NCBI GenBank assembly: GCA_003116875.1
Contig: BCKT01000001.1
Coordinates: 573,763-637,762 of the forward strand
Direction of reading: 5' to 3'
Length of the DNA stretch: 64,000 nt
From: Takashimella koratensis
Taxonomy: Eukaryota > Basidiomycota > Tremellomycetes > Trichosporonales > Tetragoniomycetaceae
Under the pieces are notes generated by a model. The model was given only the letters and a program-made list of their open reading frames with translations, was not told the DNA's origin and searched no databases. A program made the position numbers and the translations under genes. This document shows, piece by piece, positions 45,232 to 55,576 of this stretch (position 1 is its first letter; each line of letters starts with the position of its first letter).

Positions 45232-48200
45232 ATGATCACTCTTACTCCGCTCTCCGCATCCTCGTCCTCGTCTTCCTACTTTGATCCCGTGTGCTACTTT
45301 CTCGAGCTCGATGATGCTCGGATCTTGCTCGACCTGGGTCAGGCAGACTACCGTGCGAGCGCAAAGCAGACGAGCTGGGAATACGAGGGGAAGATTAGGG
45401 AGTGAGTACAGGTTGTGGCGTCCAAAGTCGCGTCGTCACACTGACATGCTTTTCATATTCAGGCTGGCACCCACTCTCTCGCTCGTTCTCCTCTCACATT
45501 CGCCGTCAAATTACCTCTCGCTCTATCCATATGCCCGTGCGCACTGGGGTCTCAAGTGCCCCGTCTACGCTACCCAGCCTACCGTCGAGATGGGCCGGGT
45601 GGTGTGTCTCTCAGACGCAGAGAGCTGGCGAGCAGAGTGCGCCGTGTCTGCTTCAGACTCGGCAGCAACAGAAACACAAGACCGAGAGGCAGGCGAGTCA
45701 AGCACCAGTGCGATGGATAAAGGGAAACAGCCGCTCCATGGTCCGTTTGTGCCTACGGCTGAAGAGATTCACGAGGCGTTTGACTGGATCAAGGCGATTC
45801 GGTACAATCAGCCTTTGCATCTGGGAGGTGGGTATCGAGGATATCGACAACAGGGGCTTGCTGACAAAGAAATGTAGGCGAGCTGTCACATCTTCTCCTC
45901 ACGCCCTTCCCGTCCGGACATGTCTTGGGTGGAACATTGTTCAAAATCCGTTCACCAACATCGGGTACCATCTTGTACGCCGTTGGTATGAACCATACAG
46001 GCGAGCGACATCTGGATGGTATGGTCACCGGTGAGTATAGAATGCCTTGGTAAATCTCCATAGTCCGGCTGACTTTCTTCCAGGTCAAGGAGGTCTCGCT
46101 GCGTACGCCGAAGACATTCGGCGTCCTGATCTATTGATTGTCGAAGGCGGTCGGAGTACAGTTGTTAATTCGAAACGAAAAGAGCGAGAAGGGGCGTTGT
46201 TGGGTAAGGTCGCGAACTTTGACCCACGCTAACATTTAGACCTTGTCAGCTCTACCTTGGAATCAGGGCATTCAGTGCTGCTCCCTTGCGACCCATCTCC
46301 GCGTTTGCTTGAACTTCTCGTTCTTCTCGACCAACACTGGTCTTTCAAACTCAATCCGATGGCCAAAAGGCGACAAGGCTCGCAGAACCCTCAGCGATGG
46401 GACTTCCCGTTGTGCCTTGTCAGCCGGAACGCCCAGGATATGGTGGCGTTTGCGCGGTCGTTGATAGAGTGGATGGGAGGGATCGTTCGAGATGCAGAGG
46501 AGGACGACGTGGTTATGGATCTGGGAGGGAGGAAGGGGAAAAAGCGGTCACGGGCAGCCGCCGCCCTCGGATCGGAGTTTGGAGTCCTCGACTTCAGGTG
46601 AGTTGGGCGCCCGATTTGAATTTCGGTTGCTTTCTGCTGATTACATGACGAATAGACACGTGCAATACTTTGCTACACCTGGAGATCTCATTGCAGCTCA
46701 TCCTCTGACTCGGCCTAAACTCGTGCTGGCGATTCCTCCAACCATGTCGCACGGTCCGTCTCGATGGCTATTCACGATGATGGCGGGTATGGAAGGCAAC
46801 GTGATCGTCTTGACATCACCTGGAGAGGACGGCACGCTGGCTCGAGAAGTATACAACCTGTGGCTCAAGGGCTCAGGCGGTGTGCCTTACGGGTCAGGCA
46901 AGATCGGCAAACCCAGTCAACTGAAGGGGACTTTGGACCTGCAGGTGAGTTGATGCTTCCAGACCAGCACAAGGCAGATGCTAAGAATCTCAGATGAACG
47001 CCAAAGTACCTCTCGAAGGTGCTGAGCTGGACGCCTTCATAGAGGAGGAACGATTGAAGAAGGAGCGGGAAGCGGCACACCAAGCCGCCATAGACCGGTC
47101 ACGCCGAATGCTCGAAGCCGATGACCTCGAATCAGACTCCGAATCCGAGTCGGAAGACGGCGGAGACGTTGATGGGATCGTTATCACTCGAACCGAAGGT
47201 GCCAACACCTTTGCCGGTGATGCAGGTGATGACACCCGAACGATGAGTTTCGACATTTTCGTCAAAGGCCAACAAATGCGTGTGGGGCGTGCAGGTGGTG
47301 CAAAAGGTGGCGAGGCGATGGCGAGGTTTCGAATGTTCCCGTTCATCGCGAGGGGTAGGCGGATAGACGTCTATGGTGAGGGATTGGATATCGGTCAGTG
47401 GGTGCGGAAGGGGAGGGAAATTGAGGAGGAAGGGGAGACGGAGGAGGTCCGCGAGGCAAAGAGGCGCAAGCAGGAAGAGGAAGAGAAAACGGTACGTAGT
47501 GCTTCGTTCCGCTTTCAAGTCCAAAGGCCTCCCCGATTGCTCAGCTGATTTTGTGGACAGAAACAAGCACCCGAGCCGCCATCAAAGTTCATCACGGACG
47601 AGGTGAACGTCGATCTAAGAGCGTCTGTATTCTTTGTCGACATGGACGGTCTACACGACGGGCAAGCGATCAAGACGATCATCTCAGACCTCCAACCGCG
47701 GAAACTGGTTAGTAATTACGTCTTGTTCCGCATCTGTCGAAGTAGTGCTGACTGTCTTCTTTTGATCCTCATAGATCCTCGTTCGATCAGTCCCCGAATC
47801 TACCACCGCGTTGCTAGAGTTTTTCAAATCCTCATCGAGCTTTGCAGCCGACGTGTTTCACCCGAGTACAGGCGAAGTTGTCCGGATCGGTGAACATGTT
47901 CAGAGCTATTCTCTTCAGCTAGGTGACAGCATGTCGACACGTGTCAAGTGGTCCAAGGTGGGTGGCCTCTGCTGTCGTGACGTGATGTCCGCCAACATTT
48001 GCTGACCTCCGAATCACAGTTTGAGGGGTACGAGGTCGCGATGGTTGATGGACGAATGGCGTTCGCTGCTGGCTCGACAGTGCCAACTCTCGAGTCCAAC
48101 TCGGTCAAGCTTGCCCCTGCTCAACCCGAAGTGAAAATGGAAGAGCTTCCTCCGGCATCTGAGCCCGAGGCGACAATTGACATCGACGTTAAAGCCGAAC

Positions 48201-48574
48201 CCATCGAGCCTGATACAGAAACCGCCCTCGTCCCAACCACCGCGGGACACTCTGAGACCCCTTCAATCCCTGGTCCTCCCGCTACATTGCCTACCTCATT
48301 GTTCATCGGTGACCTCCGCCTGTTAGCGCTCAAATCAAGGCTTGCGGCGCTCTCAATCCCTGCCGAGTTTGCAGGCGAAGGTGTTCTCATCTGTGGGCCC
48401 GGAGTCGCTGCCCCCTCAGCAGCTGGAGGAGCGAGCGGGGCCAAACCGGGCTCGATCGTGGCTGTTAGGAAGTTGGCAGAGGGTCAGGTCGTGGTGGAGG
48501 GGTCTTTGGGGAAGACGTACTTTGACGTGAGGAGGGAATTGTATGCTAGTTACGCACAGGTCACTGCGGCCTAA
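45232..48574 (+). CDS. CFT2: Cleavage and polyadenylation specificity factor subunit 2 (CPSF100/Cft2)
   Basis: Ten exons run from the ATG at 45232 to the TAA at 48572-48574. Cft2/CPSF100 is the catalytically inactive metallo-beta-lactamase/beta-CASP partner of the CPSF73 endonuclease in mRNA 3' processing. The sequence begins with the fold's first strands (VCYFLELDDARILLDLG). It has LVLLSHSPSNYLSLYPYA where active members carry HxHxDH, so the zinc ligands are missing as expected for this subunit. TPFPSGHVLGGTLFKI, GMNHTGERHLDG and RPDLLIVEG follow, then the beta-CASP region (GHSVLLPCDPSPRLLELL, FATPGDLIAAHP, MAGMEGNVIVLTS). The middle holds an acidic DLESDSESESEDGG stretch and MSFDIFVKG. Near the C-terminus, RASVFFVDMDGLHDGQAIKTI matches the family's conserved tail. 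The exon phases keep all these blocks intact. Confidence 0.94.
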
Positions 48575-48685
48575 GCTAGGGAAGGTAGGGATAAGGGTAG
48601 GTATGTATAAGTTGCATGAATCACATCTTGCCATCTAGTCGGATTTGAGATTATAAGAGATATAGCGGCAATACAGCACTTTTGA

Positions 48686-49731
48686 TCACCAGTAGCACTG
48701 TACCATGGCTCTGAGCGAATTGAGCTGATTGGGTGTGAGCTCCTTTCTCTTCTCTTCGGAAACGAGCAGCCCTAGGTCTTCGTCTTCAAACTCTACCCGG
48801 TCTCCCGACTGCATCAAACCAACGTCCTCCTCGTCCCCGTCATCCCTCCAGACGACGCGGTAAAAGAAGGACAAATTGTAACCCTTGAGCCCACAGGTTG
48901 CCCAAAAGAGCAGATGATCGAAGCTTGTCCGGTTCTGAAAGGCTCGAAAAACCTCTTTGGAACGCGCGCTCATGGGAGTGACGATGACACCGTTGCGCGT
49001 GAGAATCTCGGCGTCCCGGGCATGAACGAATTTGTACCTGTTGCCGAAGAGGGCTGCAGTGGCAAACACGAGGGCCAAGCAGGGCAATATAGTCCACAAG
49101 CTGTTCCGACAATCATTGAAGCGGAGGGAGGGAGATGTAGACGATAGATAGCAGGGGTCAACATAATTGTATGCTTCTCCGATGGTTCGGCTTTGTTCAC
49201 CCGCACCACTATTGAGTCGTCGTGAAACTTACGACAAAGAGATAGCACCTTCAACCAGTCTCGTGGGATCAAAGACGGCTTTTAGAACTCCAACCAGCGG
49301 GCAGAAGCATGTCACAGCCATGCTGGAAAGTAGCAATCTCTCTTGGTAGACTTTGAAAACAGAGAGGGGAACGTTATGTCTCTGAGTCAGCCTGCGATCC
49401 GTCTCTTCGTGACATTGTCAAAGCAGAATGCGAAGTCCGATAGCACAGAAAAGCGTGAGGTGAAGATCATCTCTACTCACAATTGCTCGATGGATATAGC
49501 TGGGGTCGACGACGAGTCATCATTCTCCAATGAGCTTTGACCATTTCCCGCTGAAAATTCTATCAGCTCTTCCCCTGCGGAGGAGACCATGCTGCTCACC
49601 TCGGTCTGCTTGTTCGGAGTGGCAAGGTATTCTTCGGCTGTCTTACCGGCCGCCACTAGGCATTCTCGGAGCGGCACGGCGGCACGCTCAGCGGGCGACA
49701 AGACGGGTTCGATGTATCGTCGTCGTACCAT
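48686..49731 (-). CDS. Small membrane protein of unrecognised family, member B (MVRRRY start)
   Basis: Four exons (49731-49600, 49550-49481, 49350-49233, 49100-48686) give 244 residues, with intron phases 0, 1 and 2. It starts MVRRRYIEPVLSPAERAAVP. Exon 2 is basic (HWRMMTRRRPQLYPSSN). Two hydrophobic segments follow (LLLSSMAVTCFCPLVGVL and LWTILPCLALVFATAALFG), then NRYKFVHARDAEIL and the block LLFWATCGLKGYNLSFFYRV. The C-terminus is acidic and then ends LRAMVQCYW. There is no known domain. It is the counterpart of the gene at 25966-27136: the exon 2 lengths are identical (70 nt), the phases are identical and the sequence blocks are alignable, but overall identity is low, so the duplication is old. 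It lies tail to tail with CFT2. Confidence 0.85.
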
Positions 49732-50048
49732 GACGAGGGATGAAGAAAGGCTAGACCGGTGGGTATTGTTGACGACGAAGATGAGGAGGATACATGTGGT
49801 AAATATAGCTCGCTCCACTGAGGTCCATGCTGTGCCGGCGGTGGCTTAGGCTTTGTACCCCGTTTGCGGCAATTCCCGTAAGGAGCAAGTCGACTAGATG
49901 AGGGATTCATATGGACTGGGGCGTTGCAAACAATTCCTGAGGAAGAAAAACCGAACCGGGCTGACTGGAACACTTGCACTTCCCCTCCTCGATCCAGAAC
50001 ACCTCACCTCGTCGAGCATCCTGAGCTCACACACATCTCACATTCACA
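49732..50048. promoter_or_regulatory. Short divergent promoter region
   Basis: This is 317 nt between the MVRRRY-B start (minus) and the NOSIP-like start (plus). Nothing beyond ordinary promoter-sized spacing is visible. Confidence 0.5.
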
Positions 50049-51326
50049 ATGGTCCGCTCTCGTGAGTTATCTCACGTCTCCTCTGTACTTCCTATCCTCG
50101 CTTTCTGCTGACTGCCTCCCTAGACGCCAAGAACAACACGACCCAGTCGACACTCACATACTACGAGCGTTCTCTCCTTCGCAAGGACACTGCCTCTCGT
50201 CGGATCGGTATCGACTCTTTTAAGCCCATCGATCACTGCAACCTGTGCCTTACCAAATCAACTTTCCCATCCGCATGTCCCTCTGGCCACGTCTACTGTC
50301 GGGAGTGCGCCATCTCGGACCTTATCACACAAAAAGCCGGGATCGAATCTCAGCGTCGTGAGCTCGAACGATGGGAAGCCGACGACGCCCGTCAACGTTC
50401 CGAAGCCCGTGACGCGGCTCGCGCGCGAGTTGTCTCTGATTTCGAACGAGGGATGGGTCTCGGTCGACCAGGCGTCGCAGGTCGCGCGGCGGTCGGAGAC
50501 AAAGGAGACAAGGCTGGGAAGTTTCAATTGAGTAATGATGCGATTGAGAAGATTGCACAAGAGGCAGAGGATAAAGCGATGAAGGCGATTGAAGCGGAAC
50601 AGACAGAGGCGAGAAAGGCGAAATTGGCCGCGTTCTGGCTGCCAAGCTTGGCACCGGAAGCTCCATTGGGACCACTCAAGGATGTCAAGCTGCAGACGAT
50701 GTGTCACGTCGGTGGTAGCCCACACCCTTTCAGGTGAGTTGAACGATCATGGCAATCGCCTTACAATACAATCCTCGCTGCAACGTCTCGAGCTAATTTT
50801 ACTCTTCTACTCTCACTTATCCAATTTGAACCTTTTCGCCTGCCCACTGAACAGCCGGAAAATCCTCCTGCCCGTCATATTCACCTACCCTACTTCCGCT
50901 CCAAACAAACCCACCTGCCCCAGCTGTTCAAAGGAGCTCTCCAACGCGACCCCCACCATCCTCCTCACTTCCCGCTCTCCACTGGTCTCTGATGCCGGAA
51001 TCGAGGCCGGTGCGGATACCGATGCGCCGAAGAAGAAGAAAGCGAAGAAGGACAAGGACGCCGAGGCGGTCTGCGGACACGTGGTGTGTAAGACGTGTGC
51101 GGAGACGGTGGTCAAGCCAAGCAAACGGTGTTGTGTCTGCGAAGCAAAGGTCGAGGATAAGGATATGATCCCGCTAGGCAAAGAGGGTGAGTCAAGAGTC
51201 CTGGCGCAGAGCTGCGTTGGTCGACAGCGATATGCTGGGCGATGGCTGATATGTTCGGTAGGCACCGGATATGCAGCGGCTGGCGGCGCCGAGGTCAGGC
51301 GATCACACGTTGCGTTCAGAGTGTAG
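50049..51326 (+). CDS. NOSIP-like RING/U-box protein
   Basis: Four exons (50049-50061, 50124-50733, 50855-51186, 51262-51326) give 339 residues. The 13-nt first exon gives MVRS and joins in phase to HAKNNTTQSTLTYYERSLLRKD, the N-terminal signature of the NOSIP family. This is followed by RRIGIDSFKPIDHCNLCLTKS and CPSGHVYCRECAISDLITQK, a split zinc/U-box half. A charged helix leads to HPFSRKILLPVIFTYP. The second half has CPSCSKEL, CGHVVCKTCAETVVKP and RCCVCEAKV, and the end GTGYAAAGGAEVRRSHVAF resembles the family's usual GGTG(F/Y) tail. Metazoan NOSIP is an E3 ubiquitin ligase also found with late spliceosomes; fungal members are poorly studied. A Lys-rich patch (KKKKAKKDK) suggests nuclear import. 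Confidence 0.93.
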
Positions 51327-51421
51327 ATCACCCGGTGTGTCCGAGTAGGTACAGGTTGTGTCTAGAGACGATAAAGGGGAGCGGCGCATGCATGCATGTA
51401 TCATACAACGAAAAGTACACG

Positions 51422-53564
51422 CTATGGGGATGAAGACTTGTGCTGTTTCTTGGCGATCTTGGCCCGTAACGACCGCTCGAGGGCATCAGAGCACACAGGG
51501 CAGAATGCTGCGTCTCGTCAGCGCTTGCCTCTCATATAGTGGCCGCGTCTCGAGATGTTCACTTGGGTGATTGACTTTTCTCATCAAGCATTCTTCGTTC
51601 GTCTGTGAATGGGGTATAGAGGTCAGTCAAGCTCCATCCAAGCCTTGGCAGCCCTCAACGCTATTTCCACTCACTGGACGCAGGGTTACTTCCCCATCTA
51701 TTGAGTAAGTCGGAAATGCCCCGACAAACCCTTTGGTTCCATTAAACCTCCCCGCGCCTCCATACTGCATCACCTCGAGGCTAGAGATCAACTTCCCTCC
51801 TTGACCTGCCTTGGCTGCCCTCCCTTCCTGCGTCAACGCGACGGTGATCACATTCACTTGCCCTGAAGCGAACGGCTCGTCGTCGAGCGGGATCTCGATC
51901 CACCGGCGATCGTGGGACGTTCCCCAAGATTCGGGGAAACCGTTAGTTACGTTAAGCGCGACGCCGTTGAGTTGGAGAGAGAGATGAGAAGCCGCGGGAA
52001 TGCTGGATACCGAAGCACGAAGGAGAGCCGTAGGATAGTCCCCAGAAGAGGAGGTGAAGGAGATATTGTAGTCAGCTTCGTCGAGGTCATGCCACCTGTC
52101 AGAGGTCAGCAGTCATCAATTGTGCAAGTCTCCGATGTGGATGCAGAGCGGAGTGGTGGGAAAGGGGAGAGGGAAAGAAGAGTAAAGCCCGCATGGGTCA
52201 GGGGACTCACGGGTACACTTGTAGAGGTACTCTGACGTCCTCGATTCGGGGATCACCGGGGTTGGTCAAGAATCGACTCCACTTCAGCTGCCCTATCCGT
52301 CGCGGCTTGTCCGAATTGGCCCCAAAATAGGCATACCCTGTTCACCGAGAGGTCATGTTAGGTCAACGAACGGGAATGAGATGACTAATCGCGAGCAAGC
52401 CGAGAACTCGGTGGCATAGTCTGGAGAAAATAAAGGGGAAAACAGAGAGAGTTTTACTCACCCCCTTCGTATTCCTCCCCAACAGGGATGAGGCTGTGTC
52501 CAAGCTCGTGTCGGAGAACAAGTGGCCCGTTCAGCTCTGAAGCTGTAATGATCCTATCGACCCATTAGCGTCCACTCTGAGTCACCGTTTTACATCAGCC
52601 AGTCACGTACGTAAACTCCCCTCCCAGTCCTCCATATAACGGATCGTTGCCTGCCGTCGCCCGCGATCAGCATCCACGTGTCATGTCCTTCGGGATGGAT
52701 CCTTACCTAGCAACACCGCCTGGTCACAACCTGCTCCCCCAGCTTCACTCTCGCGCCAGTAGCGGCACGCTGCCCGGGCTCTTCGAGGACGCTGTACATA
52801 CACAGCCCGCAATTCGGAGCCCGGTCGATACAGACCAAACGCCGCGCCATCTAGCGGGACCGAGTGCGCGCCAACACCAGACTGCAAGTAGCCGAGTTGG
52901 AGCAAAACAAAGTAAGTGCACAGAAGGTCCGTTCAAGTGATATAAGACATCGAGGCAATTGAGAAGGGCGTGCTTACTTGAACGGAAGGTAGGAAGACGC
53001 CCCAGACATTGACAAGGTGGGCAACGTGAGCAAGTGGACCGTCGGTAACGATATCCCCAGCAAGTTTTTGAGCATCTCGCGTGAACTTGTCTTCCTCCTC
53101 GAGTGTGTCTGATCCAACGTCAGCTAGGACTTGGGTCTAAATCTCTCGACTGTGCCAGCTCAGTCTGCATCGACCCAGGCGTCTGTCCAGCTATCGCGTC
53201 CCAGAGAGACACTCACATCCATCTGCGAAGAACATGATGTTGACTCGCTTGTCACTTGGCCCGCTGACAGCCAGCTTCTTCAACATCATCTCGTCCGATC
53301 TTGGGATCTGAGATCTCCAGTCATACCCCACATCTTCACGTTCTCCGTCCAGCGCGGCAAAGTTGATCCGCGGGAGTCGTGCTGGGCTGTCAATCAGAGC
53401 TGGCTGGACGACGAGGTTGTCGATATCGTCAACGGATGGAAAGAGCGGATGTTGAGGCTGTAAAGCCGCAACGAAGGCAGCCGGTAGCCTTGGGTCCGTT
53501 AGTGTATGTTCAGAGAGAGAGACACTCACAGATACAACAGATAAGCGGGGCATCGCAGTCTCAT
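51422..53564 (-). CDS. Secreted M64-family metallopeptidase (IgA peptidase M64-like)
   Basis: About ten exons run from the ATG at 53564 (CCCACCATGAGA) to the TAG at 51424-51422. Exon 1 and exon 2 join across a 41-nt intron to give a signal peptide (MRLRCPAYLLYLLPAAFVAA). The catalytic exon reads LVLRHELGHSLIPVGEEYEGG: HELGH supplies two zinc ligands and the catalytic Glu, and the downstream EEY is the M64 hallmark. Earlier exons give VNIMFFADGYTLEEEDKFTRD and VNVWGVFLPSVQSGV, and later ones the C-terminal beta domain. The last two small exons restore NEECLMRKVNHPTFCPVCSDALERSLR, the Cys-pair ending typical of fungal M64 proteins. The family is a secreted zinc endopeptidase group; the natural substrate is unknown. 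Overlapping start codons and a second acceptor could give a leaderless form. Confidence 0.9.
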
Positions 53565-55576
53565 GGTGGGCTGAGAAGACAAACAAATGAGTGATAAGGG
53601 GCTTTTCCGGAGGCAGTTCCTCGGATAAAAGAATCCGTTTCAAGTTCCAGGTTGTACTGCCATATCCCAACTTAGTGTTGCCATACCTCATTCTACAAAA
53701 CAGCTGGCATTGCAGGACAGCTTTGGCGCCGTGAAAAAATTGCATTGAACCGCATCGTAGATTTTGAACATAATGCAAGCATCTTTATCTAAACTCTGTC
53801 GTCTTCTATGGTGCACGCCATATGCGCCTATCTCACTAACAATCGAAAAATCGGTTAGGCGCCGCTGCCGCGGGTATCCTGTTACCTAGGGAGCCAACGC
53901 GCCTATTACATTCCACCCGCCTAAGAGGTTCAACCATCTTTCTGTTATCCGTACAGGATCCCCGGTGTTTGGGACAACTTTGGCGCCATTTCGACGCCTG
54001 CAAACCGGCAATCGTGAAGACTTGAGATGCATTTGACCAAGTTCGTTTGAGGCGCGTTTTGTAATTATCTCCCCACTTTCCAACCGACGCACGTGGCTGC
54101 TTATCATTCGAACAACGCATTCGTATTTCGAAGCATGTGCTGTACAGTATGACTGGAGGCTGTTCTGGAAAGGTGTACGTCTTCGCGAAGAGTAGACTTG
54201 ACGCCATAGGAATTCGGCTGGCCCTCTCCACACCCGCTGGATCTTAGGCGGGACCGGAAGACAGCTCTGCGAAATCGGTTAGCCGATCCCGAACACGGAA
54301 GAGCGACGTGGTAGAAATTGTCCTATGCTTTTCTGAGCACAGAGACAGAGCAAGCTGATTGTGAGAGCTGACGTCAACTGGGCCGAACGAAGTCTCTTTG
54401 TATAGCAGAACACGTAAAAAGAGGAGGCCGAAACAAAACGCTCTCGTTCGAGAGCCGAGTGGCAGTTCCTAACCGATCGGTTGGTCCTTCTCTCGCCAGT
54501 GTCGTCATAGGAAACATCAAAGCAAGCTCTAAGCGAGCCCAGCTTGTGCACCTTCCTGATACCCAGCCGTAGCCTGCCAGGCCTCTCTCTAGTTTCGAAC
54601 CTCATTCGGCCTGTCCAAAAAGTCGTTCGGTAACCTTTCCGAAGCCATTCGGGGACGTTCGCCTATTAGCGACTGTTCGGAAGGGTTTGCATGTTCACAA
54701 CTCACACGGATGGGCAGTTCGGCTGGCGTTGTACTTGATCATCGCGATAACTCGGAACAGGAAAGAGTCGGGTTCGGACCACGTCCTTTGCGGGCGCAAT
54801 CGCTGACCGTTCCCGAGACCGGAAACCGTCTTACGCGAATTCGGAAAACCTACTCACGAGGGACGTTAACTGCTTTACGAAAATGAACAATGTCAGCAAG
54901 GCTCGTTGTATGTTGCTTGCAGAAGCATCAAGGTATCGAATTGGGGGACTGAATGGCGCCAAAGCTGACCTGAGGTGCTCGAAGCTGTGTGGAACGAGCA
55001 AACAGCGGTTATGTGATTTGGTAAAGACGTGGGGGGTGCCTCAAATCCAGTTGATCTTCGGATGACCTCGTCGCCGTCCAAAACACTCTTTCGACGATTC
55101 CTTCGTCCACAATTTATACAGGGACTCAGGACATCTTTGGCGCGTTCTTGGCAGTCTACCTCACCTGCTCATTCCCTCACAGATGCATGGGGGCACTTTT
55201 CATTCTCCACTATATAAGTTTCGTGTAGAGTTTTACGACGATCGTCACCAGGTTTACGAACGTCCGGAATAACGTTTCCGGGTCCAGGAATGCGGAAACG
55301 AACAATACGAAGTTTAGGTTACGAGCAGGAGGCGATTTCCTCGCGCTTACGCTTTGTACAATCAAAGTTGACAACAGACAGTACATGCATGGTGTGAGTG
55401 TGAGATCTCACCGTCCACGGTCTGAGAAACAAAGTACTGAAAGAACCAAATACCAAAGAGATCAACAAAGACAGACACGTCAAACGTGAGGAGCAGAGTA
55501 AAAGGGAATTTTTGGGACAATCTTTCCCGACAGTGTAGTTTTACAATATTCAACGCGTTTTATCATAACCCTCCGC
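53565..55576. other. 2-kb gene-free spacer with short dispersed repeats and palindromes
   Basis: No coding gene is supported between the M64 start and the Nvj2-like stop. The sequence looks less GC-rich than its neighbours and is full of short related words. Four copies of a CTTTGGCGC-centred motif lie at about 53715-53731, 53972-53988, 54953-54969 (inverted) and 55130-55147. Perfect or near-perfect palindromes lie at 54274-54287, 54441-54454 and 54471-54482. An 11-bp inverted pair lies at 53916-53926 and 54242-54252. A plus-strand TATATAAG is at 55211-55218. The first 200 nt or so should hold the M64 promoter. Confidence 0.6.

Noticed and set aside
45232..46250. CFT2 as an active metallo-beta-lactamase endonuclease
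   Set aside because: The HxHxDH zinc motif is replaced by HSPSNY, as expected for the inactive CPSF100 subunit rather than CPSF73.
53916..54252. A possible 337-bp transposon with 11-bp terminal inverted repeats
   Set aside because: The inverted repeats do not extend, no target-site duplication is seen and no internal gene exists. It is kept only as an inverted pair.
54769..54782. GGGTTCGGACC as a possible tRNA T-loop
   Set aside because: No matching stems or upstream A box could be built, and the nearby TTCGG words show it is part of a recurrent short motif.
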